A stretch of 64,000 nt of DNA from NCBI RefSeq assembly GCF_963169125.1, contig NC_084796.1, positions 218,078,448 through 218,142,447 on the forward strand, written 5' to 3'. The notes under the pieces were generated by a model. That model saw only the letters and a list, made by a program, of their open reading frames with translations. It had not been told where the DNA came from and did not search any database. Positions 32,000 to 44,075 of this stretch are shown piece by piece. Position 1 is the stretch's first letter; each line of letters begins with the position of its first letter. Source of the stretch: Humulus lupulus. Taxonomy: Eukaryota; Streptophyta; Magnoliopsida; Rosales; Cannabaceae. Position numbers and translations under genes: made by a program.

Positions 32000-33190
32000 A
32001 AAATTTATTACCTCGAAATAGGGAACTTGCCTGGAGATCGGAATGAGGCTCGAAAACTGATGTATAAAATACCAAGGTACATTATCTTGGAAGGGAAATT
32101 GTACAGAAGAGGATAATTTATGTCGTTATTGCGATGTGTAACCGCACCCAAATCTAAGAAAATCCTAGAAGAAATTCACGAAGGATTTTTTGGAGATCAC
32201 GCTAGGGGGCACAACCCCTCGAAGAAAGTAATAAGACAAGTATATTTCTGGCCGACAGTGAAGGCAAACTCATTTGAATATGTAAGGTGCTACGACAAGT
32301 GTCAACAATTCACCTTGATACCTCAAGCTCCACAAACCGAGCTCACCATGATGAGTTCCCGTTGGCCATTTCCGGTATGGGGATTGACCTCATTGGATCC
32401 TTATTAACAGGCAAAGGTGGAGTCAAATATGCGGTAGTGGCTATAGAATACTTAACAAAATGGACTGAGAATGAACCTCTAGCCACAATCACCTCGAAGA
32501 AGGTTCTGGTTTTTTTGGTAAAGAACATCACTTGTAGGTATGGGATGCCAAGGAAGATAGTCTTGGACAATGGAACTCAATTCAACAGTGATCTATTTAC
32601 ATAGTTCTATAAGAAAAATGGGATTATTAAGAGCTTTTCCTCAATGGCCCATCACCAAGAAAATGGTCAGGTCGAAGCTATAAATAAGACTCCCAAAATT
32701 TCTATGAAGAAAAGGCTTGAAGAAGCTAAAGGTAGATGGCTCGAAGAGTTACCACATGTCTTATGGTCCAATAGGGCGACAGCTCAAACTTCCACTGGAC
32801 ACAAACCCTTCTCCCTAGCCTACTACTACGAGGCAATGTTACTAATCGAGGTCAAAGTTTCTACTATAAGCGGTGAGGCATATAACAAAGACTCAAACCA
32901 TTCCCAACTTGAAGAATCCTTAGAACTAATTGAAGAAAAGTGTGATGAAGCCCAGCTTACAAATTTTGCATACCAGCAAAGGGCTACAGGATATGTCAAT
33001 AAAAGGGTTTGAGATAGACACTTTGGATTGGGAGACTTAGTGCAAAGCCGCGTATTTTTGGCCACACGAGACCCCTTTGTATGTGTGCTTGGATCTAATT
33101 GGGAAGGAACCTACCAAATTGAATCCATCATTCGATCTGGAGTCTATAAACTAGCTCGATTTAATGGAGAATTGGTCCCACGAGCTTGAA
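32000..33190 (+). pseudogene. Integrase of Tat relic Z with a broken zinc-finger Cys
   Basis: The N-terminal HHCC region reads EIHEGFFGDHARG and VRCYDKCQQF (32170-32310). By comparison with the family one zinc-binding Cys has become Tyr, again a G-to-A change. The catalytic core shows GIDLIGSLLTGKG, AIEYLTKWTE, LDNGTQFNS and GQVEAINKT (32380-32690), so the DDE residues are present. The C-terminal part (VLWSNRATAQTSTGHKPFSL, then ATGYVNKRV) runs to about 33190. A stop lies near 32605. Confidence 0.85.
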
Positions 33191-33465
33191 ACGTTGATCT
33201 ACGACCATATTATCAATAGATTATGGAATGATGTCTATTTAGTTGTAACCAAGCTTGTATATTCCCAAAGGCACACTTTTCCCTTCATTAGATTTTCCCA
33301 TGGGGTTTGCTCTTGAAGGTTTTAACGAGGCCTTTGATCAATAAAATGTTATTCATTTTCCTTATTTTTATTTAATGTTTTTCACAAGCTCTCAATATTT
33401 AATAACCTAAGATTTCTCAATTGTAGGAATTTAAGGAGGCATAAGTGGTATACAATATACCATAA

Positions 33466-35054
33466 TGATGCTTGTCATATGCTGTGCCAAATTTACTAAA
33501 TATTTTCTTTTCAGTATCACAAATTACATTAGTATAATGGTAAATACGAGTCGAACCCACGACGACTACGTTCGAATTATTATTCAAGAATTAACAACAA
33601 AAATTAATGAGGGGAACTTTTTTTTAATTAGAAATTTAAATAAAATAAAAATAAAAGCAATAATTTGTTGATATTACGATTTAAGGAAACAACTAAGAGT
33701 CATTCTCCACCCTCCACAATCATTCAAGACCAACAATAATAAACATTATTATGATTTTCCAATTAAATTATAAACCCCGTAGATAACTCTGAAGCAATAA
33801 ATTATCCCAATCTCACAATTACAATGAATCAAGGTGAAACGCTCAATAATTAATTCTTTATACCAAGCAATAAATCCTTGAAGCATGCAATCTATTTAAC
33901 CTAGGAATAACATTAATTTCCATGGAGATAGGTTAATCTAAACAACAAATCAATTTAGCATATAATTTTCTTAACCTAGGTTCTAAACTTTATCACAATC
34001 AATAATACATATGACAATACTATGAGTGGAAAATTATCACATACACTTAGAATCCTAACCTATTAGGTGAATAGAAATTTTACGATGATAGTAGAACAAT
34101 GAAACATCCTAATTAGTTGGCCACCTAACAAGATATCACATAATTCATAACATTAATCATAGAAGAATAGAAGCATTTTAATTTTGGAGAAATCAAGAAA
34201 TAACATTCATTATTGAAAATCAAGAATTCATGTCTTGGGTTTTGAAATAACCCTTAACCTAAAAGAAGATTAGTCCATAATCACAAACATAACCAATAAC
34301 ATAATCAAAATTGAAATTAAATAGTTTAAAGGAAGAAGAAAAAACTAGTTTAATGTAGGAAAGATTGTTGTCCTATCCTCTCTTATGTTGTTCTAATCTC
34401 CCAAAATTCACAATTTTGAACTCTTTACAAAAATTAGCCCTAAAACCGCTTATAGTTCTGTTAAAAATCTAATTAAAAATAACATAAAAATTTAAAATCG
34501 CGATGATTGGTCATGGCCTAGAAAAGTAGTGGTCGCGGCCTGAGTGCGTGATGCTTGAGAAATTAGCCTTGAGCCATGGCCTAGAAAAGTAGTGGTCGCA
34601 GGCAGTGTACGTATTCCCTTATAAAATAGGGTTTAGGTCGCAGCTTGAAGAAGTACTTACCGCGGCCAAAACCTACAATTTCCAAAATCCTAACTCCTTG
34701 TAATTAGGTTGCAGCCACCACTTTTTTGAGTCGCAATTAACACTCTAATTTCACTTCACTTAATTTTGTAAGCCATTACTCAAGCTTCTTTCACCACAAC
34801 ATCACCATATATGCTTAGAGACTTCAAAACACATTAGAATTACATCTCAACTTCATCTTGCAACTCCTTTTTGTAGCCTATAAAATTCTTAAACTGAAAT
34901 TGCATTAAATATATCAGTGTTAGCAACAAAAACTAGAACTTAGTTTAAATATTGAAAACTTACAAAGTGAAGCTAAAATCTCCTAAAACACAAAATTAGC
35001 ATCATCCAAATACGAAAGAAACTGCAAAATATATATAGAACAATGAACTTATCA
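33466..35054 (-). repeat. 3' LTR of the Athila element
   Basis: From TGATGCTTGTCATATG to CAATGAACTTATCA, 1589 bp. It matches 40812-40938 joined to 62296-63424 with many small differences and with some 250-300 bp around 34600-34890 not present in the other copy (lost near 63277). This length difference and the point changes show an old insertion. Confidence 0.9.
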
Positions 35055-35075
35055 AATTCCTTCACACTTGAACTT
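35055..35075 (-). other. Polypurine tract of the Athila element
   Basis: On the minus strand, directly before the LTR start, it reads AAGTGTGAAGGAATT, close to the purine-rich tract usual for Athila elements. Confidence 0.8.
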
Positions 35076-36576
35076 TACTAGTCCCTTAGCAAACAAACTA
35101 AAACTAAAATAAAAATGACATCAAACAAAATACATTTGACTCAACTAAGCAACAATCTTGTTGAAAGTGATGATTTTATGAGAGAATCACACAAATATAT
35201 AATTCTAGAAAAAATATAAATTCCATACTCATTAGAATTTTAACATCAAAGTGAATCACTACTAAAATTCAATCTTTATACACTCATTCATAATCAATCT
35301 TACCAACTTAGATGTATCAAAATCAATCCATGCATGTCATATATATATATATGTGTGTCCCTTGTATAGAAAATACTTATCATGAAAGAATATTCACTCC
35401 ATAGACATTGACCAATTGTTCTCCACTAATATAAATACACATAATAAAAAAATCAAAAGGTCTTTATAAGCACGTACTATAAGGCTAAGGTTAGAGGTAG
35501 ATGAAAAACTTACATTAAGGCTCAATTCACACCGTAGCATACATTTTTTTTTCTAATCTTTAGATCTCCCCAAAAACTTCCCATACAAATCTAGAATAAA
35601 CATTCTTTTATCTTCTTCATTTCACATTGATATGACTAATTGCTCCACAATTATTCTTTTGCAATAACTATATATATATATATATTTTAAAAATTTCATT
35701 ACAAACTTTTTTTTTTCAATTCACATTTCATAAGGAAATGGGAGATCATTTACATTCATATCACTACCCAAACAAAATAAACATTACATAATTTCCTCCA
35801 TTCTTTATAATATAAATTCCACAAAATAACATTCACTTATAACTATGATGCAATGGGTTACAAGCAAGAATTAAAATTTTCAAAGCTGCAAAGGTTTAGA
35901 TTATAGATTCATAGAATAAACGAATAGTCATTATGGCTCAAAATAGGAAAACCATGGAATAACAAATCAAGGGTTGGCTTGAAAGGCTCAAAAAATCCAA
36001 AGAACTTGCCTTAATCATCTCCCTAACTATGTGTACTCATGATTTCGCCTCAAATAATTAATCAATGCTTTCTAGAGTGCTAGGGACTTTAAATTTCCAA
36101 CATGCAATTTTTTCCAATGCAAATAAGAAGTAAAATCAATTGTGTGCATAGATTCCAAAATACAAGCTCAAGCTTAAGTAGAAATCACACATTTGTTAAG
36201 CACACAAAGCATACAGAATTCATCATTATCTAGCATCACATTCAGTACAATCCATAGTTCTCATCATCGACCACAACGTTCAACAAGTCCAACACATGAA
36301 AACACAACTAAAACACACAAATAAAAAAAAATAAAAGAAAAACAAACTAAAAAAAACTAAAACAGACAAATTAAATAAAAAAACAGACACTAAAAACAGA
36401 CAAAATTAAATTGTTATTCCCTTTCCCCACACTTAAATAGTACATTGTCCTCAATGGAACTTATTTCAAACAAAAGTAAAAGTAAAGGAAAGGAAAAACT
36501 CCCTCAAAATAATGTCACTGGTCAGGCATGTTCATCTGAGCAAGAATGTCTCTAGGTTGACTGGTGGAGGATATTG
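35076..36576 (-). other. 3' noncoding region of the Athila element
   Basis: AT-rich, with an (AT)n/(GT)n microsatellite at about 35338-35356 and another (TA)n at about 35669-35686. No coding sequence is seen. Athila elements normally have a long non-coding stretch here. Confidence 0.65.
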
Positions 36577-37485
36577 CTACAACCAGTTTGGTGTAGGAGG
36601 ATAATTAGACATGTTTACTCCGATAATAGTTCCATGCATTTGAAAACATAGATCTTGATAACCGGCCCACTCTACCATTCTTTGCTGATGTTCATGAAAT
36701 TCAATGCGATGGGCTTGTAGATCAAGGCGAGTGTAGTACAACTCTTGGTCCACAATGCCCATGCGGTCAGTGAGACTTCTCTCTGTCCTAGTTGGAGGTT
36801 GAATTGTTGCCGGAGTAGAAGAACTGGATTTAGTCTTGTCCTTTGGAATGAGGTGAAGGGGGTTGGATTTATCCAATGTGGTCATAGGACCAACTCCTCA
36901 GTATCATCCCATACCACCCCAGCTTTAGCACATAGTGCAGTGATGAGTTGGGGATGATAAAAGGAATTTTGCACATATTTGATGCACTTGATGATGGAAG
37001 ACTTAATAATCTTCCCCACATCAATTTATTTTCCTATTATGATAGCATAGATAATTAAAATATACGCAATATCAGCATCAACAAAATGCTTTGTTGGCAT
37101 GAGTTTGGCCCCAATGAACCTATGCCAAGCCTTGGAATTTAAATCCATAAATTTAGTTTTGAACTTGCTTGGTTGGTCCCTTTCAAATGTTTTCCATTTA
37201 GCACCTGGATGGACACCAATAGTTGGTATGATAGCATCAAGTCTAGACCATTCTCTGGTTGGCTATACTCATCATCAGGTATGTCTCGGAGTTTGTAGAA
37301 TTTGTTAATAGCAACGGCTGAATAACTAACAGGATTGCCATGAGCTATGACTTTATTATTAGCTCGCTCCACAACATTTGCATAGAATTCTTGAACAATA
37401 GGCTGGACTGTCGCTTGTGGTTGAGAGCACAATTTTTGCCATTTCCTGTTCTTAATTTGTACCATAATAAATGGGAAATCAGTCA
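36577..37485 (-). pseudogene. 3' ORF of Athila (putative plant transposon protein domain)
   Basis: The minus strand at about 37480-37139 reads MVQIKNRKWQKLCSQPQ, TVQPIVQEFYANVVERA, NKVIAHGNPVSYSAVAINKF and YKLRDIPDDEYSQ. This is the pattern of the domain found in the extra ORF between pol and the 3' LTR of Athila elements, sometimes called env-like. The tail at 36885-36577 (ELYYTRLDLQAHRIEFHEHQQRMVEW) looks helical. Frameshifts lie between about 36890 and 37140. It is joined in frame to the RT at its N-terminus by a deletion. Confidence 0.75.
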
Positions 37486-38000
37486 TAACCCAAATATATC
37501 GTTGAAAGGTGGCGGGAGCATTACAATACCCAAATAGCATACGTCGGAAAGCAAAAGTACCAAAAGGGCATGTGAAGGTCGTATTCTCTTGATCTTCAAG
37601 AGCAATAACAATTTGATTATATCCCGAATAACCATCAAGAAAACAATAAGAAGGATGACCTGCTAACATCTCAAGCATATAATCAATGAAAGGTAATGGA
37701 AAGTGATCTCTACGAGTCGCCACGTTCAGCTTGCAGTAGTCTATACAAACTCGCCACCCAGTCTGCATTCTTGTAGGCACCAACTCATTGTCGTCATTCT
37801 TTACCACTATAATTCCAGAATTCTTTGGTACTACCTATACTGAACTCACCCATTGACTATCTGGAATTGTCTAAATAATACCCACACTAAGGAGCTTAAG
37901 TACTCTCCTTTTTCACCACTTCCGTCATAGGTGGATTTAACCTCCGTTGTGTCTCATGTGTTATTTTAGACCCTCCTTCAAGTAGAATTCAGTGCATGCA
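37486..38000 (-). pseudogene. Partial reverse transcriptase of Athila, fused to the 3' ORF
   Basis: The frame 37807-37139 reads RMQTGWRVCIDYCKLN, ATRRDHFPLPFIDYMLE, MLAGHPSYCFLDGYSGYNQI and CPFGTFAFRRMLFGYCNAPATFQR, the first half of an Athila RT. Just before the catalytic aspartate motif it switches to the 3' ORF without loss of frame. The polymerase active site, RNase H and integrase are therefore absent. Upstream the RT frame has stops near 37808 and 37840. Confidence 0.88.
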
Positions 38001-38210
38001 CATAGAAGGATTGATTCCCTTAATGTCAGCGATAGACCACCCAATGGCTGTTTTGTAATCCCAAAGCACTTTTGTCAATTTCTCTTATTGAACTTGGTTG
38101 AGATTTCTTGCAACTATAACTGGAAGTGTCTCATTCTCCCCCAAGTAAACATATCTAAGATGTCCCAGAAGTGGCTTCAATTCAAGCATAGGTGCTTGCA
38201 CAATAGATGG

Positions 38211-38951
38211 CTACAATTTCTCATTAGAGATTTGTAAGTCCAAGAATGAAACCTTCTTAAAAATATCATCAAAACCAATATTGAGTGTGGCTATGGCATC
38301 CATGATTTCACCAAAATAGTCTTCATCATACAACACATGTACTCTCAAAGCAACATCTAAACAATCTTCATTATGCAAATCTAAGACTCGTTGAGAAAGG
38401 GTATCCAAAATATCAAGAGAATAAATAGCATGTACATCACTTGGATACCTCATAGCCTCTAAAATGTTGAATTGAATTGTCTCCCCATAAAATTCCATGG
38501 TCAATGTAACTTCATGCACATCAATCTTCGTTCTTGTAGTTTTCATGAACAGTCTTCCCAACAATATCGATGTGGAACATGGAATGGATTCATCCTCCAT
38601 ATGAAAAATATAAAAATCAACTAGAAACACCAATTCACTCACTTGAACTAAAACATCTTCTATTACACCTCTGGGAAAAGCATTCGATCTATCAACAAGT
38701 TGAATAATCATCCCTGTTTCTTTAAGTGGACCAAGATTCAATACAGCATAAATGGAGAATGGAATGAAATTTATAGAGGCTCCCAAATCCAACATACAAC
38801 ACTCAATCCTTTTATTACCAATAGTGCAAGGAATAGTAAAAGTTCCAGGATCCTTACACTTTGGTGGAAACTTCTTTTGAAGAACTACAGAAACATTCTC
38901 CCCCACACTATCTTTTTCATTACCCCTCAACTTACGCTTATTCATGCACAA
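38211..38951 (-). pseudogene. Protease region of Athila
   Basis: A long open frame with the Athila protease pattern: FPPKCKDPGTFTIPCTIGN, CMLDLGASINFIPFSIY (active-site region at about 38770-38800), VEDVLVQV-like GVIEDVLVQVSELVF, and STSILLGRLFMKTTRTKIDV. The active site reads DLG where DSG/DTG/DLG are all known in this lineage, so it may be original. The frame is 246 codons without stop, the best preserved part of this element. Confidence 0.85.
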
Positions 38952-39299
38952 ATTCTTTCAAAAACTTGGCATAGCGGACACTTGTTTAATAGCATCAAGA
39001 AGAGGAAAATTCACCTCCCCCTTTTAGAATGTGTTAAGAATTTCCTTATCGACCTCTTCCTTTTCATTCTTCATTGGTCTGCTTTAGAAAGGAGGTGGAG
39101 TGACAAAAGTAGGCTTAGTGGTTGGTTGTTTAGGACAATTGTCTTTGAAGGCACATCTTCATCAACCGAGCAATCCACTGGCTTGGATGAAAAATTAATA
39201 GGTATTGGAGGACTAGGTGGATCATACTGCTTCCCACATCTCAAAGTTACCGCACTAGCATTCTCCTTGGGATTCCTCTCAGGTTGTGAAGGAAAGATG

Positions 39300-40700
39300 A
39301 GCTTCCACCCTATTTTATGATGTTGTTAGTTGTCCCACCTGATTCTCCAAACTTTTGATGGAAGCTTGGGTAGTTTGCTGAAACTGAAGAGTATTTGTAG
39401 CAATTGTATTGATTAAATCTTCAATAGAGGGTTTTGTACTCGGTGGTTGAGTAGCTTGTGGTGCTTGCGATGGTCTACGTGCATAATTCCGTTGAGATCA
39501 TTGTTGAAGAGAGAAACCAGGCAGTCTAGCAGTTGTAGACTGTAAAGAAGCTAGTTGGTGATTCCCATAGCGAAGATTTGGATGATCACGCCAGCCAGGA
39601 TTATAAGTTTGAGAAAAATGTTCATAGTAAATCTGGCGTAATTGACCTTGGAAATTACCTACAACATTAACATTCTCAGTCTCTCCCTCAAATAGAGTAG
39701 GGAAAGTATCAGTAGCATGCCCCACAACCTGACATATTTCACATGGCCACACCTGTTGGCCTAAAGCAAGTTGTTGTACCACTGTAGTTAATTGAGCAAA
39801 TTGATGACCAAGCTGGTTCTCATTGGAAGTTCTCACCTCATTATCTGAATTTGGTTGTGGATTAGGATCTTGGCGAATGCCAAGCTGTTGTGAGTTGGCA
39901 TCCATATTAGAAATCAAGCTCCTGGCTGCAGTAGGAGTCTTGTCAACTAGTACACCCCCACTGGATGCATCGATCAGACTCCTATCCAGTGATTATAATC
40001 CTTCATAAAAGTACCGGATTAACAGTTTTTCACTTATTTGATGATGAGGGAAACTAGCACACAACTGATTAAATCTCTCCCAATATTCATACAACGACTC
40101 GCCTGTATATTTCCTTATACCGCTGTTCTCTTTCCTGATGCTTCCAACTTTAGATGCTGAAAGATATCATTCTAAGAACATAGTCTTCATACCATTCCAA
40201 GTTTCAACAATATCGGGTGGAATATAGTACAACCACTCTTTAGCTGCATCCTTTAGGGAGAAAGGAAAAACTCGCAGCTTAATTTATTCTTCATTCACTA
40301 CAGCAGTTTCATACTAGAATATACAATATGAAACTCCTTCAAATCTATTTTTGAATCCTCGCCGGCCAACCCATGGAAAGAGGGGCAAAAAGTGCATGAG
40401 GGCCCGACTTCAACTCAAAGTTGACATCCAAAGGTGGATAATGGATGCAAAGTGGTTGTTGGTCAAGATCTGGCGCTGCCAACTCTTTCAATGTCCTTTG
40501 ATGGGCAATTGTTCTGTAGGATCAAATTGAATCGTCAAAATCAGATTCGTTATCAGACGGTTTTGGTACTTTAACAGAATCTACTCATTGATAAGGACGC
40601 TGAAAAAGTGGATTATCAGTGATAGTTCCAGAAGAGTGTGACACTAACGATGCCTCAAGATAATCTTTGATTTTTTTTAGTCGAACTTGTGTATCGTCTT
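39300..40700 (-). pseudogene. gag of Athila
   Basis: The C-terminal part at 39917-39498 has QFAQLTTVVQQLALGQQVW, a degraded zinc-knuckle-like CEICQVVGHATDTFP and then YNPGWRDHPNLRYGNHQ, all usual for Athila gag. The upstream part (about 40020-40300) in broken frames shows SEKLLIRYFYEGL, FNQLCASFPHHQ and EWLYYIPPDIVETW-like words of the gag core. The N-terminus lies near 40700. Stops and frameshifts are frequent. Confidence 0.8.
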
Positions 40701-40788
40701 CACCAGACACATACATATGACAATTCGAAGGAAAAAACTTGTTAGTTGCAAATAAATAAATTTGAGTAATAAAGTGAATAACAATAGT

Positions 40789-40806
40789 CCCCGGCAACAA
40801 CGCAAA
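40789..40806 (-). other. Degraded primer binding site of Athila
   Basis: The plus strand reads TCCCCGGCAACAACGC next to the 5' LTR start at 40812. The reverse resembles the Asp-tRNA type site (TGGCGCCGTTGCCGGGG) usual for Athila, with a few changes. Confidence 0.7.
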
Positions 40807-40811
40807 AAATT

Positions 40812-40938
40812 TGATGCGTATCATATGTCGTACAAAATATACTAAATATTTTCTTTTTAGTATCACCAATTATATAATTATAATTTTAAATACGAGTCGA
40901 ACCCACGACTACGTTCAAATTATTATTCAAGAATTAAC
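40812..40938 (-). repeat. 5' LTR of Athila, left piece
   Basis: It matches the start of the 3' LTR (33466-33592) up to CAAGAATTAAC and then stops at the insertion point of the copia-like solo LTR. The rest of this LTR is found at 62296-63424. Confidence 0.9.
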
Positions 40939-41626
40939 TATTTGGAAAACTTATACATGATCTTTATTTATTTTCATATAGATCTAATATTAAACAAGTT
41001 AATATGAGACAACCTAGAACATGTTTCTAAAATTGAATTCAAAGAGAAATAATGATAAGAATACTTACATTATACGTAGTGGAATAATATAGTCCTTCCT
41101 TCAGTTTCTCTAACCCTTGTATCCTTTATGTCGCAGAGTGATACCAAGAAATTGAACCGATCTTCAATTTTCTTCATAGCCTTCCAAAGTATCCTTAGAA
41201 TCACCTAGAATAGAGTGGGAAATTCTCAACACATGAGATAGATACAGAGAGAAGAAGAGAAAGAATAATGAGGCTTAGAAAAGGACTTATGTTTATAGAG
41301 AGAATCTATCAAAAAACCAGGGACTAAACTTGTGTCTTGACTTATGTTTCCAACTCTCACTTAACATTCCTTTTATAGACTCAATTAGGTCATTTATTTA
41401 ATTAAAAAATCCATAAGATAATATCCAATTAACAGCCCTAGGTCGAAATTATCATGGGCTTTAGGCCCGTGAAATTTTCGTTTTGATTATAAGCCCATTG
41501 GACTTAAAATCAAGGCCTGTATTATTTTCTATTGATTTAATAAATTAACTAATTATTTAAATCCTTTATCAAATTAATTATTTATAATTTGAACCTTGAT
41601 TTAAACTTATTTATTAATTTAGATAC

Positions 41627-42291
41627 TGTTGAAGTGGTTTTTCGCCAACAGTGAATTAAGAAAACAATAAGGTTGATTAGTGCTTGATACTAAACCATAA
41701 ATAAGAAATGAATGACACAGATCTTTTTATATGGTTTAGTGTTTAAAATCAACCTACTCCACAAGTCTATATTATTACTGTTTTTCCCTATATCTTGGCA
41801 GAGTTTCAGTATTACAGAATAATCGTCCCTCTTCCTGTCCAATATTCTCAGTATTTATAGAGAAATTCCTTGGATAGGTTTGGGTAACTGCGTGAGTCAA
41901 TCACAGATTTACATATTTAATACAATCAATTACCATTTATATTAGGATATGATTTGATCACAAAATAAATGGTCTCCTAATATCTATGACATTAAATATT
42001 ACAGGGTGGCCATAAATGATCGTATAAAATACTCGGATCTTTGGGGATCTGCAGATTCGCCATATGCTTGAGTTAACACGAACTGGATATGCCTCCGAGC
42101 TCGTACTGCGGAGCCCGTGCCGTATGAATATCACATGCTCGCATTGTGCAACTTATGCATTCCTATCCCGTATAACCATCGTGGTATCCATGTGGACAAT
42201 ATATGGATTCATTTGCTATTTCTTCCATGTATTTATTTGTCAGTTGTACCTGAGATGAGCGAAGGACTCATGCTGAAATTAGGGTACAACA
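41627..42291 (-). repeat. 3' LTR of element X
   Basis: 665 bp, from TGTTGAAGTGG to GGGTACAACA, with the polypurine tract directly next to it at 42292-42310. A minus-strand TATA box (TATAAATACTGAG) at about 41848-41860 is intact. Confidence 0.92.
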
Positions 42292-42310
42292 TTTGCCCCC
42301 CAAGTCCCTA
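42292..42310 (-). other. Polypurine tract of element X
   Basis: Minus strand TAGGGACTTGGGGGGCAAA directly before the 3' LTR. It is nearly the same as the tract of Y at 60495-60514, which shows that the deletion in X stopped just short of it. Confidence 0.85.
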
Positions 42311-42672
42311 TTTGACCTCTACAATTTTTTTTTCCACACTCGGCCTCTCCAAGAACTCCACTAGTACTACATTCAAAGTTTCACCTTCATTGGTGGTGGC
42401 GAGCCTTGCAAATGCATCAGCGTTAGAGTTCTGCTCGCGAGGTATCTATTCAACAGTACTATATTCAAATTTTGATAGTTCCTCTTTCAACCTAGCCAGG
42501 TAAGCCACCATCGTGGTACCAAAAGCTTGATACTCCCCCAACACCTGATTGACTACGAGCTGGGAATCGCTATAGCACTGGACAACCGTTGCTTTTAGCT
42601 CCTTTGCCACTATATGTCCGATTAGCAAGGCCTCATATTCGGCTTCGTTGTTAGATGCTTTGAATCCGATTC
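42311..42672 (-). pseudogene. RNase H remainder of element X, ending at the integrase deletion
   Basis: This resumes on the other side of the solo LTR with [38 protein letters not shown] and, after a stop, NSNADAFARLATTNEGETLNVV up to VEFLERPSVEK near 42335. It then jumps directly to the polypurine tract. In Y, 5.7 kb with integrase and the antisense gene lie between these two points. Confidence 0.88.
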
Positions 42673-43130
42673 TGTGGATGCCAAAAATCCACCAAATAAA
42701 AACTCTTTAGTCCCGGGTTGGAACATAGGGACAAAGGTCACTTATTCATGCTATTGGGCTCGAGCCTGTAGGCCTTGTTGAATACAAGAGATCATCTCCT
42801 GAGAAACAACACATTATGAGCCACAAGGTTTGGCCCTGCTAAGCTAAGGGGCCACATTGAATACTACAAGAGGATAGGTGCACAAGGCCCTCACATAGTG
42901 AGGTCCGACGTGCCCGCGCAAGGCTGACATGCTCACAGGTCAAGATGCACTCATACGCGTAAACGCTGCCAAAGACACCAGGGACATACACCCGTGGATG
43001 CTCAATATTCCATGCTTATAAAAGACACAAAGAACGCACTTAGACCCCCATACGCCTACACTCTCACTGGGTCCTCGGGCCATCAGGCATGCACCTCCTA
43101 CCCAGGCCATCAGGCACGCGCCACTAGCGA

Positions 43131-44075
43131 GGCCCTCCATGGCCCCAAGGTGGCCTCGCCACTTAGGCCCAAGGTGGCCTCGCCACTTAGGCCCAAGTTG
43201 GCCTCGCCACTTAGGCCCAAGGTGGCCTCGCCCATGGCCCCAAGGTGGCCTCGCCACTTAGGCTCAAAGTGGCCTCGCCCATGGCCCCAAGGTGGCCTTT
43301 CCACTTAGGCTCAAAGTGGCCTCGCCCATGGCCCCAAGGTGGCCTCGCCCCTTAGGCTCAAAGTGGCCTCGCCACTTAGGCCCAAGGTGGCCTCGCCCAT
43401 GGCCCCAAGGTGGCCTCCCCCTTAGGCTGAAAGTGGCCTCGCCCATGGCCCCAAGGTGGCCTCGCCCATGGCCCCAAGGTGGCCTCGCCACTTAGGCTCA
43501 AAGTGGCCTCGCCCATGGCCCCAAGGTGGCCTTGCCTCTTAGGCCCAAGGTGGCCTCGCCCATGGCCCCAAGGTGGCCTCGCCACTTAGGCTCAAAGTGG
43601 CCTCACCCATGGCCCCAAGGTGGCCTCGCCACTTAGGCCCAAGGTGGCCTCGCCCATGGCCCCAAGGTGGCCTCACCACTTAGGCTCAAAGTGGCCTCGC
43701 CCATGGCCCCAAGGTGGCCTCACCACTTAGGCCCAAGGTGGCCTCGCCCATGGCCCCAAGGTGGCCTCGCCATTTAGGCTCAAAGTGGCCTCGCCCATGG
43801 CCCCAAGGTGGCCCCGCCACTTAGGCCCAACGTGGCCTTGCCCATGGCCCCAAGGTGGCCTCGCCACTTAGGCCCAAAGTGGCCTCGCCCATGGCCCCGA
43901 GGTGGCCTCGCCACTTAGGCTCAAAGTGGCCTCGCCCATGGCCCCAAGGTGGCCTCGCCACTTAGGCTCAAAGTGGCCTCACCCATGGCCCCGAGGTGGC
44001 CTCGCCGAATAGGCCCCATGGTGGCCTCGCCAAATAGGCCCCATGGTGGCGGCCTCGCACATAGCCTCATGGGGG
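43131..44075. repeat. Tandem array of about 40 units of two types (23 and 24 bp)
   Basis: Type A units (24 bp) begin GGCCTCGCCACTTAGG and end with CAAGGT or CAAAGT. Type B units (23 bp) begin GGCCTCGCCCATGG and end CCCAAGGT. They mostly alternate A-B, with runs of A (43150-43225) and some B-B. The last units (after 44000) are degenerate. Each B unit carries the palindrome CCATGG. The array is far more GC-rich than all around it. Open frames on both strands (for example 42940-43585 minus) are only a by-product of the repeats. Confidence 0.93.

Larger units (their letters stand above)
29214..33460 (+). mobile_element. 5'-truncated Tat-lineage relic (Z), host of the Athila insertion
   Basis: It begins abruptly in the gag end motif (LKDEIKWLISRGYL, 29214-29260) with no LTR or primer site before it, then shows protease, RT, RNase H and integrase in order on the plus strand. 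Its 3' untranslated part reaches 33460 and is cut by the Athila insertion (TSD CATAA). Continuation at 63425-63740 is expected. Many stops and a changed RT active site show that it is old. Confidence 0.87.

Noticed and set aside
42940..43585. Long open frames on both strands with repeated GHLGPKWRG-like peptides
   Set aside because: They are a by-product of the 23/24-bp tandem array; both strands are open and there is no start context, promoter or known domain.
43131..44075. CRISPR-like array
   Set aside because: The units are contiguous repeats without unique spacers, in a plant retroelement LTR.
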